A stretch of 41,742 nt of DNA, from positions 1-41,742 of the forward strand of contig CAZOFA010000008.1 in NCBI GenBank assembly GCA_964578975.1, in the 5' to 3' direction. Made by a program: the position numbers and the translations under genes. Each line of letters starts with the position of its first letter. Position 1 is the stretch's first letter. The notes beneath the pieces were generated by a model. That model did no database searches and was not told where the DNA came from. It saw only the letters and a list, made by a program, of their open reading frames with translations. Shown piece by piece: positions 32,761-41,742 of this stretch. Source of the stretch: CAYRUP01 sp964578975 (GTDB taxonomy: Bacteria > Pseudomonadota > Gammaproteobacteria > DSM-16500).

Positions 32761-35700
32761 CTATACGCCTGCTAAACTTACTGCTTCTTCCACGTTAACA
32801 CTCACGAGTCGTGATACGCCTGGCTCGTGCATGGTCACTCCCATTAAATGTTCGCCCATTTCAATCGCTAATTTATTGTGACTAATAAAAATAAATTGCG
32901 TTTTTTGCGACATGGTTTTGACGAGCTGACAAAAACGTCCAATGTTCGCATCATCGAGTGGTGCGTCAACTTCGTCAAGTAAACAAAACGGCGCTGGATT
33001 TAATTGGAAAATTGAAAAAACCAATGCAATCGCGGTCATGGCTTTTTCGCCACCGGACAACAAATGAATCGTGCTATTACGTTTGCCTGGGGGGCACGCC
33101 ATCACCACTACACCCGCATCTAAAATATTATCGCCCGTCAATTCTAGATAGGCGCGTCCACCACCAAATATTTTTGGAAATAAATCTTCAAAATGTCGAT
33201 TCACTTCATCAAACGTTTCTTTAAAGCGCGCACGTGTTTCTCGATCAATTTTAGCAATGGCATTTTCTAATGTGGTCAATCCATCCAATAAATCGGCATG
33301 TTGTTTATCTAAATATTCTTTGCGCTCAGAGCAAGACGAAAATTCTTCAATGGCAACTAGATTAATCGCGCCTAACCGGGTAATGCGCAAGGTGATTTGT
33401 TCCAGTTGTTCTTGGCAAGTTTCTGGCAAAATTGTCTCTGGCAAATCTTTTATAACGTTTTCTAATACGACTTGTAATTCTTTCAGTTGTTCGTGAATTG
33501 TTTCGAGCTTAACTTTAACGCCCTGATTCTCAAGACGCAGCGTTTCTAAAATATCGCGTATTTTTGCAATTTCACGCTCGACACCTTGACGTTTATTTTC
33601 AAATTCACGAATTCCATGCTCAATAGCGTTAATTGTACTACGCGATGTATTTAATTCTTCTTCGACTTGGAGACGATTGCTGAGTAGCACAGACAGGTTT
33701 TTTTCTAATTCAGGCAGTGAGACAGCTCCTGCTTGTGATTCTGTTTCTAAGGTGGCTTTACGCTGAGCTAATGTTTCAAGCTGCGCTTGCATACGCACCA
33801 TGGATTGTTGCAATGATCCACACTGTGATTTAGCGGTTTGTAAACGAATTTCCAGTTGATGGCTCAACTCATTCGCTGCATTTAATTTTTGACGATCTTG
33901 TTGGACACGTTCACGCAATTGATCGCGCTGTTTTTCTAAATGTTGACGTTGATCCGCTAATTTTTCTAATTGCGTCATGGCTTCTTGCCATGCGCTACGT
34001 GCGCGGCTTAAATCATTTTGTGTTTGTTCGTCTTGTTTAATGTTCTCATCAATTTCTTTCTGCGCACGTTCTTTTCGTGCTTTCATATCGTTTAAATGGG
34101 CTTGCTTCATTTTACATTGCGTTTCATTTTGCAAACGATTCGCGTGCGATTCATTCACGCGTTTTTGTAACTCGTCACGCTCTTTTTCATAGTCTGCTAA
34201 CTGTGTACGATTTTGTGTAACTTGCTCTTCTAATTTTTGTTGGTTGGCTGCGAGCGTCGTAATTTGCTGCGTTAATTGTTTTAATTCTTGTTCACGCTGA
34301 AATACGCCGTGTGCTGGATTTTTTTCATCGCGCGACACGCGTAACCACGCTGGACTTAACCAAATTCCATCACGGGTAATGACAGATTCATGTGGACTCA
34401 GTGTTTCACACAATGCCAAGGCCAATGCCTTTGTTTCCACCGCATAAACACCAGCGAGCAATGAATCTAATGACCATGACGATTTAATTTTATCTTTCAG
34501 CAATGTGGCTTTGGGTGTGCTAGTCGCCGTCGCAGCATGTGGCGCAAACACGCATAAATTACCTTGTTTAAAATCATCAATCAGCCCTGTGACCAAGGAA
34601 AGTTGATCGACACACACGGCTTGCAAATGACTGCCCAACACTTTTTCAACTGCCAATTCCCAACCCGTTTCCACTTCCACACGCTGCGCTAAACGTGATT
34701 TTTTATCTAACTTATGTTTTTCCAACCATTCCAGCACAGGTTGATTGCGCTGCCCGAGCGCCGTTTGTTGCAACGCTTCAAGTGAAACCTGTTGGCCACG
34801 CAATTGTTGTAACTGATTGCGCAATTGATCTAATTGTTGTTCGGTTTGTTTTTGTGTGTTTTGTAACGTTGTTATGTTTTGACGAACGGTATTCAATTGC
34901 ACATTTTGTTCATCAAATAATGTGGTGGTTTTTGAAGTTTGCTCAGTCAGTGTTGCAATTTCTTTATCAAGTACCGAAAAATTAATTTGCGCTTCTTCTG
35001 TTTCTAGTTGTTTTTTACGTTGTTTGATAGACGCCAGCCGTTGTTCAAGATGCACGATGCGTGTTTGTTCCACCTCGGCGGTTTGCGTGGTTTTTGCGGC
35101 ACCTTGATTAAATTGATCCCATTGTTGTTGCCAGGTTTGCATCGCCACTTCTGCTTCACTATACGTTTTGGCGGCTAGCGTCGCAGCACTTTGCGCGGCA
35201 CGATAATCAGGATCCAGCGTTTTCACTTCGTGCGTCAGGTCATTTAATTCCTGTTCAACGTCATTTAAATTATTTTTTACGTCCGTACAATCTTGTTCAA
35301 CTTGCAAGGTATCCGCTTGCCATTGTTGTTGACGTTCTTGCATATGATGAATATCTTGTTCAACGCGCGTGATTTCATTCCCCGCGGCATAATAGCGCCC
35401 TTGAATGGTTTGAAATGCTTCAAGCGCTAAATGATGTTCATCACGTTTTTTATCGGTGGTTAAATTGATTTCGCCTAATTCAGCTTGTTTTGCTTCAAGC
35501 GCTGTTTCTTGTTGCTGAATTTGTAAACTATATTGCACTAATTTTCCATCATGCTGGCGCCACGTTGCCGCTAAAAATTGTGCGCGCATCGTGCGTTCTT
35601 CTTCTTTCAAGGATTTAAATTTTTCTGCTGCACTGGCTTGACGCTTGAGTGTATTTAATTGTTTATCAAGCTCCATGCGAATATCGTCTAAACGTGCCAT

Positions 35701-36270
35701 GTTTTCTTTGGTGTGCTGAATACGATTTTCGGTTTCACGGCGTCGTTCTTTATATTTGGAGACACCCGCCGCCTCTTCCAGATAAACGCGGATATCATCC
35801 GGTTTCGCCTCGATAATCCGGGAAATCATGTTCTGGCCGATAATCGAATAACTACGCGGCCCAAGCCCGGTGCCTAAGAAAATGTCGACAATGTCTTTAC
35901 GGCGACAACGCGTTCCATTCAAAAAATAACCGGATTCGCTATCCCGATTAATGGCACGGCGAATGGAGATTTCCGCATAACTGGCATATTCACCGCCCAA
36001 GCTTCCATCTTGATTATCAAAAATCAATTCGACGGCAGCTTGACCCACGGGCTTGCGTGCGGTTGAGCCATTAAAAATGACATCGGTCAGTGACTCGCCA
36101 CGTAAGTATTTCGCCGAGCTTTCGCCCATGACCCAACAAACAGCATCAATGATGTTTGATTTACCGCAGCCATTAGGCCCGACAATAGCGACTAAATGAC
36201 TCGGAATGGGGATGGTCGTTGGATCGACGAACGATTTAAAACCTGACAGTTTAATTTTCTTTAATTGCAT
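32761..36270 (-). CDS. smc: Chromosome segregation protein SMC
   Basis: The 1169-residue protein has the SMC layout. The N-terminal ATPase half has the Walker A motif GPNGCGKSN (about 30-38). Two very long coiled coils (roughly 170-500 and 670-1000) flank a hinge with SHLQAVCVDQ at its start. The C-terminal half has the signature LLSGGEKAMTAIALVF and Walker B PFCLLDEVDAPLDD. It organises and segregates the chromosome together with ScpA/ScpB. Having SMC rather than MukB fits Legionellales rather than enterics. It is the first gene of smc-zipA-ligA. The 173 bases upstream hold no other gene. Confidence 0.96.
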   Translation of the reverse strand: MQLKKIKLSGFKSFVDPTTIPIPSHLVAIVGPNGCGKSNIIDAVCWVMGESSAKYLRGESLTDVIFNGSTARKPVGQAAVELIFDNQDGSLGGEYASYAEISIRRAINRDSESGYFLNGTRCRRKDIVDIFLGTGLGPRSYSIIGQNMISRIIEAKPDDIRVYLEEAAGVSKYKERRRETENRIQHTKENMARLDDIRMELDKQLNTLKRQASAAEKFKSLKEEERTMRAQFLAATWRQHDGKLVQYSLQIQQQETALEAKQAELGEINLTTDKKRDEHHLALEAFQTIQGRYYAAGNEITRVEQDIHHMQERQQQWQADTLQVEQDCTDVKNNLNDVEQELNDLTHEVKTLDPDYRAAQSAATLAAKTYSEAEVAMQTWQQQWDQFNQGAAKTTQTAEVEQTRIVHLEQRLASIKQRKKQLETEEAQINFSVLDKEIATLTEQTSKTTTLFDEQNVQLNTVRQNITTLQNTQKQTEQQLDQLRNQLQQLRGQQVSLEALQQTALGQRNQPVLEWLEKHKLDKKSRLAQRVEVETGWELAVEKVLGSHLQAVCVDQLSLVTGLIDDFKQGNLCVFAPHAATATSTPKATLLKDKIKSSWSLDSLLAGVYAVETKALALALCETLSPHESVITRDGIWLSPAWLRVSRDEKNPAHGVFQREQELKQLTQQITTLAANQQKLEEQVTQNRTQLADYEKERDELQKRVNESHANRLQNETQCKMKQAHLNDMKARKERAQKEIDENIKQDEQTQNDLSRARSAWQEAMTQLEKLADQRQHLEKQRDQLRERVQQDRQKLNAANELSHQLEIRLQTAKSQCGSLQQSMVRMQAQLETLAQRKATLETESQAGAVSLPELEKNLSVLLSNRLQVEEELNTSRSTINAIEHGIREFENKRQGVEREIAKIRDILETLRLENQGVKVKLETIHEQLKELQVVLENVIKDLPETILPETCQEQLEQITLRITRLGAINLVAIEEFSSCSERKEYLDKQHADLLDGLTTLENAIAKIDRETRARFKETFDEVNRHFEDLFPKIFGGGRAYLELTGDNILDAGVVVMACPPGKRNSTIHLLSGGEKAMTAIALVFSIFQLNPAPFCLLDEVDAPLDDANIGRFCQLVKTMSQKTQFIFISHNKLAIEMGEHLMGVTMHEPGVSRLVSVNVEEAVSLAGV

Positions 36271-36443
36271 AGTCTCAATACTTTAAATAGTGAATCCCTG
36301 CACATAGAACCTCTTGCCAAGGTAGCAGTATATACTGATTACCTCTTAAATTGCGAGATTATATCATGATTTTTAGGGGGGATTTAACTAACATTTTGTT
36401 ATCAGCAAAAGCCGGTAGGACAGGTAATTAAACTTCATCATTT

Positions 36444-37907
36444 TTAACGTTTTTTACCCCGACCTTTTTTAGATGCGGGACTCGGATTTGAATCAGCACT
36501 TGGGTCTAATTCTGTTGTTTTACCGTATAAACTCGCTTTTACACCCGACACTTTCGCTTCCGTTTGTTTTGCTACACTTTTCTCTCTCGCAACGGTATCT
36601 CTTATTTCATGCATTTTTCCCAACACACCCAGTTCGGTAGCAAGTTTTGTCACTGTTGGGTTCAGCTTCGCTCCGTGTTGCAGCAAAAGCTCAACCACAT
36701 CTCCTCGTAAGGGAATTTTGGTCGCAGTATCTCTATTATCGTAAACCATTTGTAATAAAATTTGTAATGCCGTTGCACCCTGCTTATTTGGTAAATTTGC
36801 ATTTACCCCAGCATTTAATATCTGTTCGAGTAGCTGCTTCGGTAAACGAGTGCCCGGGGTATTTATCCTTATGATCGCTTGATGTATTGCACTATTTCCA
36901 GCAGGATCCTGATTTGTCAGATTTATTTTATTACCGATTAAATACTCAAGTAGTTTCAAATTAGAAGATCGTATTGCAACATGCAATAAAGTACGATTCT
37001 CATTTTCTGATCCTGATGTCGGATTTCGCATATCCAACACGATTTTTAAATCATTTGGATCAAGTATCAGTTTAAGCTTATCAATCGCTTGAGTTAAAGA
37101 ACCATAATGCTTATCTGGATGTTGTTTCTCGATGAGCGCAAACAGCTCTCGGCTAATCTGTTTTAAATTTTCATCTTTGATTCTCTGTGCTTCTTGATCC
37201 TTTGCTCTTTGCTCTTCATCCTCAATTCTTTTTTGCTCTTGTTCTTCCGCCATTTTTCTCGCGGCTTCTTCTTCCTGACGTTTTTTTTCTTCTTCCTCAG
37301 CCAATTGTTTCGCTATTCTATCCGCTTCCTTTTTAGCTTCATCTTGCACCCATGCTTGGTGACCGGCTATCTGAGCTTGACGCCGCTCTTCCATTTTGCG
37401 CTGCGCTTCTTCTATTTGTTGCAGTATATGTGCTTGTTGAAGTGCTTCATCAATCACCGCTTGCCTGGCGGGTGGGATTGCATCATTTATCATTTCCCAA
37501 TGAGCCGGAGAATTAATTTCTATTCCTCTATTTTTATATCTTGATCGAATTATCTCAAATTTATAATCATGTTTTGGATCATCCTGAATGAGAAATAACA
37601 CAATTTTGTTATCGATCTCTGAAAGAATGCAATGAATTCGATGTGTATCGCCTAAATGCGCACTGTGAACAGGAAGACTTTCTTTTTGTTCCATTTGACC
37701 CGCTCTGGTGACTGCATTCAGCGCCAATCGACTATCTTTATTATCTTTAAGCGCGTCAATCATCTTATCCACAAAACTGACAAAACGTTCTTGCCCAGGG
37801 TCTTTAGAATCAGAAGGATATTGATAGGGGAAATCACGCTCAGAAACGATAATAAGATCATCGTTTTCAGTGATCATTCGTATGTCCAAGCTGGGTCGCT
37901 CTTGCAT
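36444..37907 (-). CDS. Coiled-coil / ankyrin-repeat protein with basic tail, candidate effector
   Basis: The 487-residue protein has an N-terminal region (1-150) of unknown fold with mixed strands (IHCILSEIDNKIVLFLIQDD). A highly charged Glu/Lys/Arg/Gln coiled coil follows at about 155-255. Ankyrin repeats run from about 310 to 430: RTLLHVAIRSSNLKLLEYLI, NSAIHQAIIRIN..., then ATALQILLQMVY... and DVVELLLQHGAKLNP. The C-terminus, SPASKKGRGKKR, is a strongly basic, nuclear-localisation-like tail. No signal peptide is present. Such composite proteins are common among effectors of intracellular Legionellales, but secretion is inferred. The ATG at 37907 is preceded by AAAGGA with almost no spacing, so the real start may differ. 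It is divergent from the histidine kinase gene. Confidence 0.75.
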   Translation of the reverse strand: MQERPSLDIRMITENDDLIIVSERDFPYQYPSDSKDPGQERFVSFVDKMIDALKDNKDSRLALNAVTRAGQMEQKESLPVHSAHLGDTHRIHCILSEIDNKIVLFLIQDDPKHDYKFEIIRSRYKNRGIEINSPAHWEMINDAIPPARQAVIDEALQQAHILQQIEEAQRKMEERRQAQIAGHQAWVQDEAKKEADRIAKQLAEEEEKKRQEEEAARKMAEEQEQKRIEDEEQRAKDQEAQRIKDENLKQISRELFALIEKQHPDKHYGSLTQAIDKLKLILDPNDLKIVLDMRNPTSGSENENRTLLHVAIRSSNLKLLEYLIGNKINLTNQDPAGNSAIHQAIIRINTPGTRLPKQLLEQILNAGVNANLPNKQGATALQILLQMVYDNRDTATKIPLRGDVVELLLQHGAKLNPTVTKLATELGVLGKMHEIRDTVAREKSVAKQTEAKVSGVKASLYGKTTELDPSADSNPSPASKKGRGKKR

Positions 37908-37941
37908 TCCTTTATTATGGCATATTTTGTACAGTTTGATT

Positions 37942-37950
37942 TGTTATAAT
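37942..37950 (+). promoter_or_regulatory. Extended -10 promoter of the histidine kinase operon
   Basis: TGTTATAAT (TGn plus a perfect TATAAT at 37945-37950) lies 35 bases before the ATG at 37985. An extended -10 can compensate for the poor -35 region here. Confidence 0.5.
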
Positions 37951-37984
37951 AGCTTCAATGACTTAAATGGATTAAGCTATAGGA

Positions 37985-39055
37985 ATGAGCCACGATTTGC
38001 CTGAAGAAAATAGTCGTCCTCCTTATCCTTGGCTACCTTATGTTGCCGCCTTGGTGGGTGTCATTGTCTCCCTGATTGTATGGTACTTCCAACTGACAAA
38101 ACCGCATGCTTTGACGGACTATGAGGATCATTGGATTATCATGGGACAAAGCTTTTTGTTAGTGCTTTTAATTGCCCTCGCGATTCGTTTAACCCAAGTC
38201 ACACGTCAAAGTAAAAAATCATTTGAAATTATTAATGCACATTTCAAAAAAGAAATTGCTGAACGTTTGCATACCGAAGAAAGCAAACAAAAACTTGAGA
38301 AAGCTTTATTGCAAGGTCAAAAATTACAAGCGATTGGCACACTGGCCGGTGGGATCGCGCATGATTTCAATAATATTCTGTATGCAGTGATTGGTTATGT
38401 TGAAATGTCGCGCGAGGATGTCGCGAAAGATAGTTTGGTGTATAAAAACTTAGGGAAAGTGCTGGAAGGTGCTAAACGCGGACAAGAATTAATTGCACGC
38501 ATTTTAGATTTCAGTCGTCGTCAGCATCATGATTTTAATCCTCTCCTTTTAATTGAAACAATTGAAGGCGTGCTCAGCCTATTAAAACCCACGATTCCAG
38601 CCAGCGTTTCTATTTCATTTGATTCCCCGCGTGAAGATTGTAAAATCATGGGAAATCAAACCCAGTTGCATCAAGTGTTTGTGAATATCATTAATAATGC
38701 TGTCGATGCGATGGATGGAGAAGGCAATATTGCCATCAAAGTTGATCGAGTCACTGCAGCGGATAACATTCTCAAACAATTTCCCGGAATCACCAGTGGA
38801 AATTATTGTAAAATTGAGATTAGCGATACTGGACATGGCATGGATCAAACTACAATAGAACGTATCTTTGAACCTTTTTTTACGACCAAAGAAGTTGGCA
38901 AAGGCACGGGCCTTGGGCTTTCAACGGTGCACACGATCATTAAAGATCACCAAGGCGAAATTATCGCGACCAGCCAACTCGGACACGGTGCTAAGTTTAC
39001 AATACTTTTGCCCGAAAGTAGGGAGGATGATTATGGCAAAAATACTTTTAGTTGA
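37985..39055 (+). CDS. Membrane sensor histidine kinase (HDFNN type)
   Basis: The 356-residue protein has two membrane helices (about 17-36 and 52-70) with a very short periplasmic loop between them. A coiled linker follows, then the dimerisation/phospho-acceptor helix with H126 in TLAGGIAHDFNNIL. The catalytic domain has the N-box VNIINNAVDAMDG, the G1 box DTGHGMDQ, FEPFFTTKEVGKGTGLGLST for the F and G2 boxes, and a final AKFTILLPE. The AHDFNN H-box is typical of hybrid or two-component kinases paired with stand-alone receivers. With so little periplasmic sequence, sensing probably involves the membrane or a cytoplasmic signal. It overlaps the response regulator gene by 23 bases. Confidence 0.88.
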   Translation: MSHDLPEENSRPPYPWLPYVAALVGVIVSLIVWYFQLTKPHALTDYEDHWIIMGQSFLLVLLIALAIRLTQVTRQSKKSFEIINAHFKKEIAERLHTEESKQKLEKALLQGQKLQAIGTLAGGIAHDFNNILYAVIGYVEMSREDVAKDSLVYKNLGKVLEGAKRGQELIARILDFSRRQHHDFNPLLLIETIEGVLSLLKPTIPASVSISFDSPREDCKIMGNQTQLHQVFVNIINNAVDAMDGEGNIAIKVDRVTAADNILKQFPGITSGNYCKIEISDTGHGMDQTTIERIFEPFFTTKEVGKGTGLGLSTVHTIIKDHQGEIIATSQLGHGAKFTILLPESREDDYGKNTFS

Positions 39056-39410
39056 AGATGATGATTTAGTCAGAGATATGCTCGCACAAATTCTCACGCG
39101 TGCGTCACATCAAGTAGAAAGCGCAACCAATGGCGATGAAGCCACGGAAATTCTCAAACATACCGAACCGGATATCATGGTCACCGATATCATCATGCCG
39201 AAAAAAAGCGGTATCACGCTCATTTCTGAAGTCAAAGATAAACATCCGCACATGGAAATTATTGCTATTTCAGGTGGTGGTCGACTGGATCCGACCGGTT
39301 ATTTGGATTTATCTGAAACATTAGGCGCAACCGTTTCATTCGAAAAACCAGTGGATAATTCTGCGTTATTAATGGCAATTGATTTGTTAGCGCATGAGCA
39401 TAAGCATTAA
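39033..39410 (+). CDS. Single-domain response regulator (receiver only)
   Basis: The 125-residue protein is a lone receiver domain. It starts MAKILLVEDDDLVRDMLAQ with the acidic pocket at 9-11. The phospho-acceptor is D52 (IMVTDIIMPKKSG). The conserved Thr/Ser region is ISGGGR and the conserved Lys is in VSFEKPVD. No DNA-binding or enzymatic output domain follows, so it acts through protein contacts or phosphorelay. The frame is open upstream to 38868 inside the kinase gene. The ATG at 39033 with GGGAGG six bases before it is the clear start. The overlap with the kinase gene couples their translation. Confidence 0.9.
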   Translation: MAKILLVEDDDLVRDMLAQILTRASHQVESATNGDEATEILKHTEPDIMVTDIIMPKKSGITLISEVKDKHPHMEIIAISGGGRLDPTGYLDLSETLGATVSFEKPVDNSALLMAIDLLAHEHKH

Positions 39411-39411
39411 T

Positions 39412-41682
39412 TTACCAATAATGTTTATGCATCATACGATATAAAATCGGTTCATCGTGCTCTGATAGTTTAAATTGAATCGCTCCACTTTCCACACTCG
39501 AAAATAATTTTGCATGCAGTTGTAAATATTTTTCTATGACAATTGCATGAGGAAAATGATAGCGATTACGATAACCCACGGGAAATAAAACAAATTGCGG
39601 ATGAATTTGATTAATGAATGTTTGCGTCGAGGATGTTTTGCTTCCATGATGCGGTGCCACTAAAATATTTGCCGCTAAATTTTCCGCTGAAAAAGTTGTT
39701 AAATATTTTTCGGCTAATTTTTCAATGTCACCGGTTAATAAGATATGTTGATTGTTTGCATCAGTGACACGCAAAACGCATGAGCTGTTGTTATCTAAAT
39801 CTAAATTTTCTGCCGGCGGATAAAGAAATTCGAATTTGACGTGATCCCATTCCCATGATTCGCCGCGCAAACAATATTGACTGGGGATCGGTAATATTTT
39901 TTCTTTATCACTGGTTTTGACTAAAGTAATTGGGAAATGCTGATAAAGCGCCAACGCGCCACCCGAGTGATCATTATCACCATGACTTACCACTAACAGA
40001 TCAATTTTTTTAGCACCGATGGAAAGCAAAAAAGGTGTGACGACACTTTCGCCCATATCATAATTACTACTTAACCGCGCACCCGTATCAAACACTGCAA
40101 TATGATTTTTGGTTTGCAAAACAGCTGAAAGGCCTTGCCCGACGTCAAGCAATGTAAACCACACTTCGCCTAAATTGGGGCGTGGGTAGTGATAAAAAAT
40201 CAGCGGCAGAAGCCCGATCAAACCAAGATAACGTCCTTTAAATCCGGCCGGCAAGAGCAATATCACCATACTTAAAAATGCCACCCATAAAATCCATTGC
40301 GTTGGAATCATGTGATACCACACCGCCCACGACAGATGGGAAAGATAGGTTAAAATATTCCATAAAAAATGCAGTGCATGATCTGCTGCGCTTAAAATTA
40401 TGCTGGCTAATTTTGTCGAAAATAATAATAAAAAACAGCCGAACAACGTCAATGGCACGACCACAAATCCAATCCAAGGAATGGCGATACTATTTGCCAC
40501 AAATGAAATGAGCGAACACGCTTGAAATAAACCAATGCTCAACGGAATTAATCCCAATGCAATCACCCATTGTATTCGTCCCAGTTTCCACCATAATCCA
40601 GCGGGCGCGAGTCTGCCGCTCACCCCATAAATAATGAGCGCAACAGAACAAAATGATAGCCAAAAACTATCTGTTAATACGGATAATGGGTTGATGATGA
40701 GGATCAATAACAAGGCGACACTGAAGCTTTGCCAGGTGAGATGAATGCGACGCATCAGGAGAACGAGTAAGGTAACTGAAAGCATGATGCAAGCACGCTC
40801 CGTGGGAAGCGAAAATCCAGCCAGCGCGCTGTAAATAAATGCCATCAATAAAGCAGCAATTGCGCCTGCGTGTAAAGATGGAATGAGCAATGTCAAACGC
40901 GGCACACAGCGCCAACACCATTCCGCCAGAAAAAAAATAAATCCCGCCATAAAACCAATATGCAAACCGGCGATGGCCATCAAATGATTGGTTCCCGTGT
41001 TTCGTAAAATTTGCCAATTTTCTGCAGAAATATTTTGTCGTTCGCCTAATGCGAGCGCAATAATCCAGGGAGATGTGTTTGACTGCGGTAAATTTTTTTC
41101 GATTTGTTCTTTCAAGCGTTCACGTATGCGATCTAATGTATATCGATACCCATGTTGTGATAATAAAATATTTTCTTCTGCTCGCACCACATAACCGGTC
41201 GCACGAATTTTTGTCTGAAAAGCCCAGGCTTCATAATCAAAACCGCCGGGATTCATTAACCCGTGAATGCGTTTCAAACGCACGCGGAATTGCCATTCAT
41301 CGCCAGCGTGTAAATTTATGTTTGGATTTTGCAAAGATAATTTGATTAACAATGGAAAAGGTTTTTTAACGTCGAATAAAAAAGCGCTGCGATGATCGGA
41401 ATGGGTGGGGATGGATGCGATAAAACCGCGAATGAAGAGTGGTTTGCCTTCCCATTCTTGCGGTAAGTTTTTGGTTAATACGAAATGCGCATAGCCGAGT
41501 GTCCAAGCGAATCCAACTAGCGTTGCAGACACTAAACGAAAATGGTGTGATTTTTTTGTTAAAAATAATTCGATGATTATGACGATGATGCTAATGATCA
41601 CCAGCCAATACCAGGGCGGTAAAGTCGTAAATTGTTGTAATAGCAACACACCCGCTAAAAAGGCGAGAGTTAAAAGGCGCAT
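39412..41682 (-). CDS. comEC: ComEC/Rec2-family DNA internalization protein
   Basis: The 756-residue protein has an N-terminal membrane part and OB-like region (DUF4131, about 1-190). The Competence core follows (NTGTNHLMAIAGLHIGFMAG and many helices, to about 480). A C-terminal metallo-beta-lactamase-like domain starts WFTLLDVGQGLSAVLQTK and contains VVSHGDNDHSGG and LVAPHHGSKTSS. It forms the inner-membrane channel for single-stranded DNA during natural transformation. The metallo-beta-lactamase motifs look intact, suggesting nuclease activity. Its stop is one base from the response regulator's stop (convergent). An imperfect hairpin around 39398-39430 may terminate both. Confidence 0.93.
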   Translation of the reverse strand: MRLLTLAFLAGVLLLQQFTTLPPWYWLVIISIIVIIIELFLTKKSHHFRLVSATLVGFAWTLGYAHFVLTKNLPQEWEGKPLFIRGFIASIPTHSDHRSAFLFDVKKPFPLLIKLSLQNPNINLHAGDEWQFRVRLKRIHGLMNPGGFDYEAWAFQTKIRATGYVVRAEENILLSQHGYRYTLDRIRERLKEQIEKNLPQSNTSPWIIALALGERQNISAENWQILRNTGTNHLMAIAGLHIGFMAGFIFFLAEWCWRCVPRLTLLIPSLHAGAIAALLMAFIYSALAGFSLPTERACIMLSVTLLVLLMRRIHLTWQSFSVALLLILIINPLSVLTDSFWLSFCSVALIIYGVSGRLAPAGLWWKLGRIQWVIALGLIPLSIGLFQACSLISFVANSIAIPWIGFVVVPLTLFGCFLLLFSTKLASIILSAADHALHFLWNILTYLSHLSWAVWYHMIPTQWILWVAFLSMVILLLPAGFKGRYLGLIGLLPLIFYHYPRPNLGEVWFTLLDVGQGLSAVLQTKNHIAVFDTGARLSSNYDMGESVVTPFLLSIGAKKIDLLVVSHGDNDHSGGALALYQHFPITLVKTSDKEKILPIPSQYCLRGESWEWDHVKFEFLYPPAENLDLDNNSSCVLRVTDANNQHILLTGDIEKLAEKYLTTFSAENLAANILVAPHHGSKTSSTQTFINQIHPQFVLFPVGYRNRYHFPHAIVIEKYLQLHAKLFSSVESGAIQFKLSEHDEPILYRMMHKHYW

Positions 41683-41696
41683 AAAAAATCCTATAA

Positions 41697-41723
41697 CACG
41701 TCGTCCCGCGGCTCGTCCGCGGG
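41697..41723. repeat. GC-rich palindromic repeat near window end
   Basis: CCCGCGG (41705-41711) and CCGCGGG (41717-41723) form a 7-bp stem with loop CTCGT. The preceding word CACGTCGTCCCGCG (41697-41710) is identical to 29898-29911. The following GGATCCAGTGATAGC may be part of the same element, which is cut by the window end. The style matches dispersed GC-rich intergenic palindromes. Confidence 0.55.
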
Positions 41724-41742
41724 ATCCAGTGATAGCATCGCG

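Noticed and set aside
36366..36431. A 21-codon ORF upstream of smc (forward strand, starts MIFRGD)
   Set aside because: It has no ribosome-binding site of note, no hydrophobic or family feature, and is expected by chance in AT-rich sequence. The 36271-36443 gap otherwise shows nothing recognisable.

Overview
The window looks like a piece of a low-GC (roughly 40 %) gammaproteobacterial chromosome, most probably from an intracellular or host-associated member of the Legionellales (Legionella/Coxiella/Rickettsiella/Berkiella-like). The housekeeping order smc-zipA-ligA, and genes such as hslO, udk, yciB, bolA and comEC, point to Gammaproteobacteria. Three ankyrin-repeat proteins, a protein that reads like a eukaryotic mitochondrial carrier, a stand-alone GHKL-ATPase protein with a disordered tail and an M4 metalloprotease point to a host-interacting lifestyle. 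The lineage is inferred from gene content; no marker RNA gene is present.

Layout. 1-429: a palindromic dispersed repeat, a 33-codon lysine-rich ORF and spacer. 445-5574: a secreted glycoside-hydrolase-like protein, a reverse-strand operon (DUF5993-like membrane peptide, DsbB-like protein, metal-dependent cyclase), a CPA1 Na+/H+ antiporter and a class IV PLP aminotransferase. 5588-10033, an accessory stretch: a 536-residue unknown protein, a Cys-rich lipoprotein, the mitochondrial-carrier-like protein, a 143-bp near-perfect palindrome with ATTCCC-N8-GGGAAT cores, a 26-residue lipoprotein and two outer-membrane beta-barrels. 10159-12133: a PhyH-type dioxygenase and a serine-hydrolase-like protein sharing a terminator that contains both stop codons. 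12171-17966: a tight reverse operon hslO - RND adaptor - RND pump - yciB - bolA. 18052-19220: a Smr-domain protein overlapping udk.

19287-29853 is the most unusual part. An ankyrin protein with a kinase-substrate-like tail converges on a GHKL-ATPase protein with a similar tail. Divergent from the latter is a 1375-residue reductase-terminated NRPS with the order half-condensation, adenylation, carrier, reductase. A PilZ-like (c-di-GMP receptor type) domain of about 97 residues is inserted into the C-terminal subdomain of its adenylation domain. A secreted M4 zinc protease, a VanX-type dipeptidase and a second ankyrin protein follow.

29924-36270 is the reverse operon smc-zipA-ligA. It is followed by a coiled-coil/ankyrin protein with a basic tail, an overlapping histidine kinase/response-regulator pair, comEC, and another GC-rich palindromic repeat at the window end. 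No tRNA, rRNA, CRISPR array, transposase or phage gene was seen. No stretch longer than 300 bases is without a gene; the longest gaps (179-429, 8233-8450, 36271-36443) hold repeats, promoter-like sequence or nothing recognisable.

The strongest candidates for something new are the PilZ-in-adenylation NRPS reductase, the mitochondrial-carrier-like protein, and the two neighbouring proteins with RRxS/TP-rich disordered tails.
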